The notes under the pieces are model-generated. The model saw only the letters and a program-made list of their open reading frames with translations. It was not told the origin of the DNA and made no database searches. From contig CAIYXD010000010.1 in NCBI GenBank assembly GCA_903930085.1, positions 1-5,159 of the forward strand: a stretch of DNA of 5,159 bases, written 5' to 3'. Below, one piece after another: positions 1 through 5,159 of the stretch; position 1 is the first letter of the stretch; each line of letters opens with the position of its first letter. The translations under genes and the position numbers were made by a program. Source of the stretch: an uncultured Flavobacteriia bacterium (GTDB taxonomy: Bacteria > Bacteroidota > Bacteroidia > Flavobacteriales_D > Crocinitomicaceae).

Positions 1-1137
1 AATAACGGTTTGAAGTAATTTACCTTTGCTGGAAAATAGATTTACAGTATCTCCGATTTGGAAATTACCTTGAATTGTAATTCCATTCATTGCAGGATTC
101 GGGTGAAACTGAAAAGGAGTTGCTTGCAATTCCTCTTTTACGTTTACCGTAAGATAAGTGTTTAAAAAACTGCTCAAATCAAAAGAATGCAGTTGTTGGG
201 GCGTTGTAATAATGGATTGAGAAAAGTATTCGTTGCTGATAAAAAAGCGGGTTGGAGAAACAGCGGTAATTCCCTCCGTTTGATAAAAAGGCAGTGAAAC
301 GGAAATTTTTCGTTTATTCCCGCTCATAAAATCCGTAGAAGGAAAATCGTATAACAGATAAATAAACGGCTGTAAAACGGTTGAATAACCAATCAGGGTA
401 ATTACTTTATCCGCTTCATTGAAATGTACACCTGTGATTAATCCATCGGTATTTAAAGTTGTTTTTAATTGTGCAACATGCGTTCCCGGATTTTTAGATA
501 AACTATAAACGCCGCAAGCATTTGTCAGCCATTGTTTTGTGAAAAGATAAATACTATCGGGGCTAACAAAAAAAGCTTCGCAGTCAAAATCGGTATTATT
601 TGCACCGGTTGGTGAGAAATCTTGTTGGTTAGAATAGGAAAAATTTAGTGTGTCAATAATTGGAACGCCGATTAAAATAGAGTTTTTTTCCACCCGAAGA
701 ATTTTCAGATCAGTTCTGTTTCCGTTGAGATTATTTCCAAAATCGCCAACATAGATGTAATTTTGATCTTGCGAAATCTCTTCCCAGTCGATATTTTGAG
801 TACCAGTTAACTCGAAAATTTCTAGAGCAGTTGTGTTTGTCGTATCGATTGCATAAAGTTGAATATCTCCGTCATCGTTGTGCGTCCAAAGTTTTCCATT
901 CCAAAAAATCAATCCGGAAGTTTCACTTACAGTTGCTGGTAATGCAAACGCATTACTTGCGGAAATAGAGGCGGCAGCATAGGTGCAAGTTCCATCATTT
1001 TGAGTTGCTGAAGATACGAAATTTGTAGCTAAAGGATCCGTACAGCCAAGAATTTGACTAAAAGAGGGAATAGCAAACAATACGATTAAAGTGGTTAAAA
1101 CCAATTTTACATTTTTTCTGAAAAGTTCGCTTGCCAT
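1..1137 (-). CDS. Secreted beta-propeller-like protein with T9SS type A sorting domain (3' end missing)
   Basis: The reading frame is open from an ATG at 1137-1135 to the left edge: 379 codons, no stop. Residues 1-28 form a signal peptide (basic start RKNVK, hydrophobic LVLTTLIVLFAI, then PSFSQ). Residues 31-53 form a short two-cysteine module of the GCTDPxAxNx...DGTCTY kind, common in Bacteroidota exported proteins. Residues 70-150 carry a propeller-like pattern: ETSGLIFWNGKLWTHNDDGD, then DWEEI and YIYVGDFGNN. From about 344, FHPNPAMNGITIQG begins a T9SS type A C-terminal domain, which normally has 70-80 residues, so about 40 residues probably lie outside the window. The family role of this domain is export across the outer membrane and anchoring or release at the cell surface. 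The substrate or ligand is unknown and no catalytic residues can be named. The gene lies 44 bases after the GT4 gene on the same strand and is probably co-transcribed with it. Its start codon lies inside a 23-bp tandem duplication. Confidence 0.88.
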   Translation of the reverse strand, partial: MASELFRKNVKLVLTTLIVLFAIPSFSQILGCTDPLATNFVSSATQNDGTCTYAAASISASNAFALPATVSETSGLIFWNGKLWTHNDDGDIQLYAIDTTNTTALEIFELTGTQNIDWEEISQDQNYIYVGDFGNNLNGNRTDLKILRVEKNSILIGVPIIDTLNFSYSNQQDFSPTGANNTDFDCEAFFVSPDSIYLFTKQWLTNACGVYSLSKNPGTHVAQLKTTLNTDGLITGVHFNEADKVITLIGYSTVLQPFIYLLYDFPSTDFMSGNKRKISVSLPFYQTEGITAVSPTRFFISNEYFSQSIITTPQQLHSFDLSSFLNTYLTVNVKEELQATPFQFHPNPAMNGITIQGNFQIGDTVNLFSSKGKLLQTVI

Positions 1138-1179
1138 ACTTATTTCACTGTTAAATCCATACTTATTTCACTGTTAAAT
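1134..1179. repeat. Perfect 23-bp tandem duplication covering a start codon
   Basis: Bases 1134-1156 and 1157-1179 are identical, copy directly after copy. Read on the minus strand, each unit starts ATTTAACAGTGAAATAAG and ends with TATGG. The downstream copy supplies the ATG (1137-1135) of the secreted-protein gene. The upstream copy supplies a decoy ATG (1160-1158) that opens a six-codon frame, MDLTVK, stopping at 1142-1140, two bases before the real ATG. Since 23 is not a multiple of three, the two ATGs are in different frames. The array begins two bases after the GT4 stop codon and fills almost the whole gap between the two genes. Confidence 0.95.
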
Positions 1180-1181
1180 AT

Positions 1182-2309
1182 TTATGTTGTTTTTACTTCC
1201 AAGGATGGCGCTAAAGAAAGTGCGTTTTCTACTTCCTCACATACGCTACTATGGTCGTATTTTTGCGCTTCTGCGCGCAAATTTTCTTTTAAAAATTGAT
1301 TCGGAAATGCATTAAAATGGTTCATTTGACCTGCAAGACTTTCTGCGTTTAAAGACTCGAAAAGTAATCCAAATTTTCCGAAATCCAATATCTCGGGACT
1401 TCCGCCAGCATTACTTGCAATTACAGGAATACCAAAAGCCATAGATTCAATTGCTACCATGCCAAAGGTTTCTGCTTTAGAAGCCATCACGAAGGCGTCA
1501 ATTGCGCTAAAAAATGTGCCGATATCTTTTCGAAAGGGACGAATAAACACTTTTTCCTCCAATTTATTTTTCAAACAGATTTCCTGCATAAGTTCCAGGT
1601 AATCCGAACCAGCTTCCTTTGTCGGTTCACCTAAAAAACAGACTCCAATATTTTTATGTGGTAATTTTGAAAGAGCTTCTAAAACTAAAACTTGACCTTT
1701 CAGCGGATCAAAGCGCCCAATAAGACCGAAAATTAGCAGATTCTCCGGTAAGTTCAATTTTTTTCGTGCAATTAATTTATCTGAAGTTTGTTTTTCCAAG
1801 GTGTTCAAATCCAAACCCGAGGTAATTACACGTATTTTTTGCTTGTTAAAAAAGGTTTTTGTTTCCACTTGTTTTGCCAACCAATACAATGGACAAGACC
1901 AAAGATCGATGTAGGAAAAACGAATCGTATGGAGAAAACTTCTCTTATTTACGCCCAACTGCATTTCCATAAAATAGGAAAGGTGGATTTTAAATTTGGC
2001 GTTTCGTTTTGCAATTACGGAAATGCTCATGTCGCGCGGGTCACGCACAATTAAGTGGGAAACGGCATTGGAATCCAATAGCTTCGCAAGCTTTTTTCCA
2101 GCTTTAAAATCGTACCACCTTTTATGTTTTTCAATGGCCACAACAGGGATAGAAAAATCCGTTGCAGCCTCAAAGATTGGTGAATTTTGCTGGCAATAAA
2201 TTACAACAGAATGCCCGCGTTCTTGCATCCATTTTGCATTCCTGAGTTGGTTCATCTCCAGGCCTCCCCAAGATTCTGAACCGCATAAATAGGCAAGTTT
2301 GTGTGACAT
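1182..2309 (-). CDS. Glycosyltransferase, GT4-type (GT-B fold)
   Basis: A complete 375-residue protein, the usual length for GT4 enzymes, which transfer a sugar from a nucleotide-sugar donor with retention of configuration, commonly in cell-surface polysaccharide, lipopolysaccharide or glycoprotein assembly. The N-terminal acceptor domain starts with a Rossmann strand (KLAYLCG) and the glycine-rich SWGGLEMNQL loop (residues 13-22). The C-terminal donor domain begins near residue 190, with IGRFDPLKGQ at 197-206, the FLGE strand near 225-228, the E-x7-E motif at E280 and E288 (ETFGMVAIE), and AGGSPEIL at 301-308. No signal peptide or membrane span is evident, so it probably works at the cytoplasmic face of the inner membrane. 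The ATG at 2309-2307 puts the first Rossmann strand at the very N-terminus as expected. It is first in a unit with the T9SS cargo gene. Donor and acceptor cannot be deduced. Confidence 0.9.
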   Translation of the reverse strand: MSHKLAYLCGSESWGGLEMNQLRNAKWMQERGHSVVIYCQQNSPIFEAATDFSIPVVAIEKHKRWYDFKAGKKLAKLLDSNAVSHLIVRDPRDMSISVIAKRNAKFKIHLSYFMEMQLGVNKRSFLHTIRFSYIDLWSCPLYWLAKQVETKTFFNKQKIRVITSGLDLNTLEKQTSDKLIARKKLNLPENLLIFGLIGRFDPLKGQVLVLEALSKLPHKNIGVCFLGEPTKEAGSDYLELMQEICLKNKLEEKVFIRPFRKDIGTFFSAIDAFVMASKAETFGMVAIESMAFGIPVIASNAGGSPEILDFGKFGLLFESLNAESLAGQMNHFNAFPNQFLKENLRAEAQKYDHSSVCEEVENALSLAPSLEVKTT

Positions 2310-2376
2310 TAAAACGAAGGTATTAAGAAATCTTTAATCTGGAAATTAAAACAACAAGATTGGTGTAAAAGGTCAT

Positions 2377-2411
2377 AAAAAAAACCCGTTTCAAGAAACT
2401 TGATACGGGTT
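2377..2411 (-). terminator. Intrinsic terminator of the tRNA-Ser gene
   Basis: Bases 2383-2411 form a 13-bp stem with one T-T mismatch (core ACCCGT with ACGGGT, inner TCAAG with CTTGA) and a three-base loop. On the minus strand the stem runs into eight Ts (complement of A2377-2384). It lies 12 bases beyond the tRNA 3' end and about 68 bases before the GT4 start, so it should separate tRNA transcription from the GT4 unit. The plus-strand side is followed only by CTAATTTTT, so termination of rightward transcription would be weaker. Confidence 0.88.
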
Positions 2412-2423
2412 CTAATTTTTGAG

Positions 2424-2508
2424 CGGAGAATGTAGGATTCGAACCTACGGTACCTTGCGGTACAACAGTTTTCAAGACTGCCGCAATCGACCACTCTGCC
2501 AATTCTCC
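2424..2508 (-). tRNA. tRNA-Ser(TGA)
   Basis: An 85-nt class II tRNA. The acceptor arms GGAGAAT and ATTCTCC pair fully and the discriminator base is G (complement of 2424). The anticodon stem GCAGT/ACTGT (one G-U pair) encloses loop CTTGAAA, with anticodon TGA at 2474-2472, reading UCA-type serine codons. The long variable arm GTACC-GCAA-GGTAC is the serine identity feature that separates it from other tRNAs. The T arm is GTAGG-TTCGAAT-CCTAC. No CCA is encoded, so it must be added after transcription. It has its own promoter just upstream and an intrinsic terminator just downstream, so it appears to be a single-gene transcript. Confidence 0.97.
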
Positions 2509-2512
2509 GGGG

Positions 2513-2542
2513 CAAAAGTAGTAATACTTTAAATACTGACAA
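2513..2542 (-). promoter_or_regulatory. Bacteroidota-type promoter for tRNA-Ser
   Basis: On the minus strand TTG (2542-2540) is followed by exactly 19 bases and then TACTTTTG (2520-2513), a full match to the TAnnTTTG -7 box and TTG -33 box of the Bacteroidota housekeeping sigma factor. The -7 box ends only four bases before the mature tRNA 5' end (2508), so transcription should start at or within a few bases of it. Confidence 0.82.
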
Positions 2543-2601
2543 TAGAAAATGTTTAAAAAAAGTATTTTTTTTTCTTTCCTTACCTATAGGATATTTAAGC
2601 A

Positions 2602-2645
2602 CAGTAGATTAACAGCATATTAACAGTGGATTAGCAGTAGATTAA
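2602..2645. repeat. Four tandem 11-bp units
   Basis: Four units lie head to tail: CAGTAGATTAA (2602-2612), CAGCATATTAA (2613-2623), CAGTGGATTAG (2624-2634) and CAGTAGATTAA (2635-2645). The first and last are identical; the middle two differ from them at three and two positions. The 11-base period is close to one helical turn, so equivalent bases would face the same side of the helix. The array sits between the divergent tRNA promoter and the GWxTD gene. It could be a binding array for a regulator or simply a decayed tandem repeat; the sequence does not decide. Confidence 0.85.
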
Positions 2646-2663
2646 ACACTAAAAACTACTGTT
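2633..2663. repeat. Inverted repeat overlapping the last 11-bp unit
   Basis: CAGTAG at 2635-2640 pairs with CTACTG at 2656-2661. One G-T and one A-T pair at the base extend this to eight pairs around a 15-base loop. No T-run follows, so it does not look like a terminator. The right arm is effectively an inverted copy of the start of the 11-bp unit, and it overlaps the 8-base palindrome GTTTAAAC at 2661-2668. Confidence 0.55.
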
Positions 2664-2708
2664 TAAACAATAAATAGATATTTTTTAAAAGGAACGAATT
2701 CATTTTAT

Positions 2709-2723
2709 TAACTTTACTTTTTG
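2709..2723 (+). promoter_or_regulatory. Weak promoter candidate for the GWxTD-GT2 unit
   Basis: TACTTTTTG (2715-2723) resembles the TAnnTTTG box but has one extra base, and the overlapping TAACTTTA (2709-2716) matches except for its last base. No TTG lies at the expected distance upstream of either. Start of transcription near 2727 would leave a leader of about 25 bases before the ATG at 2754. This is the best candidate seen for the rightward unit, not a firm call. Confidence 0.3.
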
Positions 2724-2753
2724 ATAAAAACTCTTTCACTCACACAAATAAAT

Positions 2754-4205
2754 ATGCGTGCCTCAAAAAAGTTAATTCTCGCTGCTACCTTGTTGGTTAA
2801 TACCTTTTTATTTGGTCAAAACCAATCGCTTAGAGCTTATATGGATAACAAGCAGTTTTTTGCTCCTGGAACTGGAAATTACCTGGAAATTTATTTTCAA
2901 TTTGTTGGTTCCTCTGTCCAATATAAAGGCGCTGATGGCGGGTTACAGGCTGAGATTGCCGTTTCTATTCAGATTTTAAAGGATCAAAATCTTGTTGCAC
3001 AAGATGCATACAGATTACTTTCTCCAGTTATGAAAGATAGTATTGTGGAGGATTTTTACGAAGTAAAGCGTTTTGCATTGGCGCCAGGAAATTATACACT
3101 CACGATTGAATTATTGGATCTAGCAAGCGAAAAAGCACCGATAAAAGCAAGTCAAACCATCAGTATTGAAGAATTACAAGATGCTATTTCTTCCTCGGAT
3201 ATCGAAACACTGGAATATGCATACAAAGGCGATGAAAGTTCAACCTTTTTCAAATCCGGGTACAATATGATTCCTCGTTTATCTACATTTTACCCTTCCG
3301 TTCTCTCTTCCATTCCTGTTTATTTTGAACTTTACAACACCAATCAACTGCCGGATTCCGTTTGCGGACTAAAACAATTTATTGTGAACACAGAAACTGG
3401 CGCTGAATTAGAAGATTTCACTGTTTTTTCTAGGCATGCCACTTCGGAAGTTTTACCGATTATACGGAACGTTGACATCGGAAAATTACCAACTGGTACC
3501 TACACCTTGAATTATACACTATTGTCCAGAAGTATGATGGATCTCACCACCCAATCCTATGTTTTTGAACGAAGCAATGATACCGAAATTAGCTGGGATG
3601 CAGAAAATCTCGTTTTAGACCCTTATTTTCAGACTTCCATTTCCGAGGATAGTGTTTTATTTTTTCTAGAAAGCTTAATTCCAATTTCAAAACCGGCAGA
3701 AATTAAAAATATCATCCAAACGATCAAAACAAAAGATACAGAGAAACAGCGCCGACATATTCAGGCTTTCTGGCTGAAAACTGCTCCAAGTAAAACCAAT
3801 GATGCGTGGCTAAAATATAAAATGCAGGTGCAACTCGTGGAGAAATTATATTCCAATAACTTTCAAGAAGGATTTGAAACCGATCGCGGAAGAGTTTACC
3901 TGCAATATGGCGCTCCAACGACAATTGTCGTAAAAGAAACTTCTCCGTCTGAATACCCTTATGAAATTTGGCAATACAACAAAATTGGAATTTTTAGTAA
4001 CAAACGATTTATTTTCTATAATCCAGATTTGGTAAATAATGGCTATCGATTGTTGCATTCCGACATGGTAGGAGAACTAAAGAACCCAGGGTGGCCACAG
4101 ACTCTAGCAAAAAGAAATACGAACAAAGGAAATGTTGACGATCCAAACTACCACAATGAAAACCATTTCGGTGGAAATAGCAATGATTTGTTTCGTCAGT
4201 ATTAA
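2754..4205 (+). CDS. GWxTD-domain secreted protein
   Basis: A 483-residue protein, within the usual size for Bacteroidota GWxTD proteins. The ATG at 2754 is chosen because it starts a clean signal peptide (MRASKK, hydrophobic LILAATLLVNTFLF, then GQ; cleavage near residue 21-22); the frame extends upstream to a TTG at 2721, but that would bury the signal. There is no lipobox cysteine, so the product should be soluble in the periplasm or exported. Residues 25-270 look beta-rich, with PGNYTLTIEL and PTGTYTLNYTL strands suggesting two immunoglobulin-like modules. The C-terminal GWxTD domain spans roughly 280-440: helical KQRRHIQAFW and AWLKYKMQVQLVEKLYSNNF, then GFETD (373-377), RGRVYLQYGAPTTI (378-391), EIWQY (404-408) and FIFYNPD. 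Phe replaces the Trp that names the motif. The biochemical function of the family is not established. GT2 follows 34 bases later. Confidence 0.9.
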   Translation: MRASKKLILAATLLVNTFLFGQNQSLRAYMDNKQFFAPGTGNYLEIYFQFVGSSVQYKGADGGLQAEIAVSIQILKDQNLVAQDAYRLLSPVMKDSIVEDFYEVKRFALAPGNYTLTIELLDLASEKAPIKASQTISIEELQDAISSSDIETLEYAYKGDESSTFFKSGYNMIPRLSTFYPSVLSSIPVYFELYNTNQLPDSVCGLKQFIVNTETGAELEDFTVFSRHATSEVLPIIRNVDIGKLPTGTYTLNYTLLSRSMMDLTTQSYVFERSNDTEISWDAENLVLDPYFQTSISEDSVLFFLESLIPISKPAEIKNIIQTIKTKDTEKQRRHIQAFWLKTAPSKTNDAWLKYKMQVQLVEKLYSNNFQEGFETDRGRVYLQYGAPTTIVVKETSPSEYPYEIWQYNKIGIFSNKRFIFYNPDLVNNGYRLLHSDMVGELKNPGWPQTLAKRNTNKGNVDDPNYHNENHFGGNSNDLFRQY

Positions 4206-4239
4206 TTCCTAATATTGTGGTTATAATCAATAAGCTTAC

Positions 4240-5159
4240 GTGGATTCCTTAGCAATAGTAATTTTAAATTGGAATGGTAAAAAGTTTTTAGAACAATTTT
4301 TACCTTCGGTATGCGCATTTTCAGCTCCTGCGACTATAATTTTAGCCGACAATGCTTCAACGGACGATTCTGTAGCTTTCGTCAGAGAAAATTACCCATC
4401 CGTTCAAATACTGATCAATTTAGAAAATGGCGGATTTGCAAAAGGATATAACGATGCGCTGAAACAAGTAGATGCAAGCAATTATTTACTTTTAAATAGT
4501 GATATTGAAGTAACAAAAGATTGGATTGAACCTTTGATGGAAGCAATGAAAGATCCATCGGTAGCTGGTTGTCAGCCGAAAGTTCTTTCGTTTCACAATA
4601 AATCATTTTTTGAACACGCAGGAGCTTCAGGCGGCTTTTTAGATCATAACTTTTTTCCTTTTTGCAGGGGAAGGATTTTTGATAAGTTTGAAAAAGACGA
4701 AGGACAATACGACGGAATAACAGAAGTGTTTTGGGCAACTGGAGCAGCTTTACTCATCCGTGCTGATTTGTTTCATAAAGTTGGGGGTTTTGATGAGGCA
4801 TTTTTCGCTCACATGGAGGAAATCGACCTTTGTTGGCGCCTAAAAAAGCAAGGATTCAAGTTTCTAGTTATACCAGAATCGAAAATTTACCATGTTGGTG
4901 GCGGAACGCTGCCCTACTTATCTGCGAAGAAATCTTTTTTAAATTTTCGGAACAGTTTGTATTTAATCGTAAAAAATTATGACGGATTGCTTTTTCCAAA
5001 ATTATTTTACCGTCTCATTTTGGATGGTGTAGCTGGCTTTCGCTTTTTTATTCGTGGCGAATGGTCGCATGTGGGAAGTATTATAAAAGCGCATTTAGAA
5101 ACTTTCAGACATTTACCGGTTCTACTCAAACAACGCAGAGAGATTAAAAAAACGGTTAC
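4240..5159 (+). CDS. Glycosyltransferase, GT2-type (GT-A fold; 3' end missing)
   Basis: Open from GTG at 4240 to the right edge, 306 full codons. GTG is the only sensible start: an in-frame TAA lies at 4231-4233 and the first strand (LAIVILNWNG, residues 4-13) begins at once. GT2 enzymes transfer sugars from nucleotide-sugar donors with inversion. Visible motifs are DNASTDDS (37-44), NGGFAKGYNDAL (63-74), LNSDIEV with D88 as the metal-binding aspartate (85-91), FWATGAALLIRADLF (164-178), GGFDEAFFAHMEEIDLCWRL (182-201, containing the acidic catalytic-loop residues) and HVGGGT (218-223). The pattern matches the Bacteroidota branch related to rhamnosyltransferase-type GT2 proteins. No signal peptide is present; the hydrophobic, aromatic stretch at 249-271 may associate with the membrane. 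Family members are a little longer, so only a few tens of residues are probably missing. It is probably co-transcribed with the GWxTD gene; no terminator is seen between them. Sugar and acceptor are unknown. Confidence 0.9.
   Translation, partial: MDSLAIVILNWNGKKFLEQFLPSVCAFSAPATIILADNASTDDSVAFVRENYPSVQILINLENGGFAKGYNDALKQVDASNYLLLNSDIEVTKDWIEPLMEAMKDPSVAGCQPKVLSFHNKSFFEHAGASGGFLDHNFFPFCRGRIFDKFEKDEGQYDGITEVFWATGAALLIRADLFHKVGGFDEAFFAHMEEIDLCWRLKKQGFKFLVIPESKIYHVGGGTLPYLSAKKSFLNFRNSLYLIVKNYDGLLFPKLFYRLILDGVAGFRFFIRGEWSHVGSIIKAHLETFRHLPVLLKQRREIKKTV

Noticed and set aside
1042..1053. ILGC (residues 29-32 of the secreted protein) as a lipobox
   Set aside because: Leu at the position before Gly is a poor fit, the cysteine falls late, and it belongs to the GCTDP module; a T9SS sorting domain fits ordinary signal peptidase cleavage better.
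2315..2322. TACCTTCG on the minus strand as a leaderless promoter for GT4
   Set aside because: It has one mismatch in the TTTG part, no TTG at the right spacing, and would place the transcript start essentially on the ATG; too weak to call.
2424..2508. tRNA-Ser as an integration site for a mobile element
   Set aside because: No integrase gene and no second copy of the tRNA 3' end is visible in the window.
2555..2573. A7-GTA-T9 tract as an intrinsic terminator
   Set aside because: The only possible stem is pure A-T, and no rightward gene ends upstream of it.
2309..2602. A 97-codon open frame on the minus strand upstream of GT4
   Set aside because: It runs through the tRNA-Ser gene and its terminator and has no coherent protein features.
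2721..2753. An upstream TTG start adding 11 residues to the GWxTD protein
   Set aside because: It would put MIKTLSLTQIN ahead of a typical signal peptide and overlaps the promoter candidate; ATG at 2754 has the A-rich upstream context usual in this phylum.
4415..4738. A 107-codon open frame on the minus strand
   Set aside because: It lies wholly antisense to the GT2 gene, whose frame holds conserved catalytic motifs throughout; the antisense product shows no recognisable domain.

Overview
The window looks like chromosomal DNA from a low-GC member of the Bacteroidota, probably Flavobacteriales-like. Four things support this. A secreted protein carries the start of a type IX secretion (T9SS) C-terminal sorting domain. 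There is a GWxTD-domain protein, a family common in this phylum. The tRNA has a clean Bacteroidota-type promoter (TTG, 19 bases, TAnnTTTG). Start codons are preceded by A-rich sequence rather than by Shine-Dalgarno sites. The species cannot be named from the sequence alone.

Layout: the left half reads leftward. A tRNA-Ser(TGA) gene (2424-2508) has its own promoter and a strong intrinsic terminator. Below it lies a two-gene unit: a GT4-type glycosyltransferase (1182-2309), then, 44 bases on, a secreted beta-propeller-like T9SS cargo protein (1-1137) that runs off the left edge. The right half reads rightward. A GWxTD-domain secreted protein (2754-4205) is followed after 34 bases by a GT2-type glycosyltransferase (4240-5159) that runs off the right edge. 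The divergent intergenic region (2509-2753) holds the tRNA promoter, four tandem 11-bp units, an inverted repeat and a weak promoter candidate for the GWxTD gene.

How the genes relate: each arm pairs one exported protein with one glycosyltransferase. That suggests surface glycan or glycoprotein work, but no shared pathway can be proved from this window. I see no CRISPR array, transposase, integrase, toxin-antitoxin pair or recognisable defence system. The most unusual items are two short tandem repeats: a perfect 23-bp duplication that includes the start codon of the secreted-protein gene, and the four-unit 11-bp array between the divergent transcription units.
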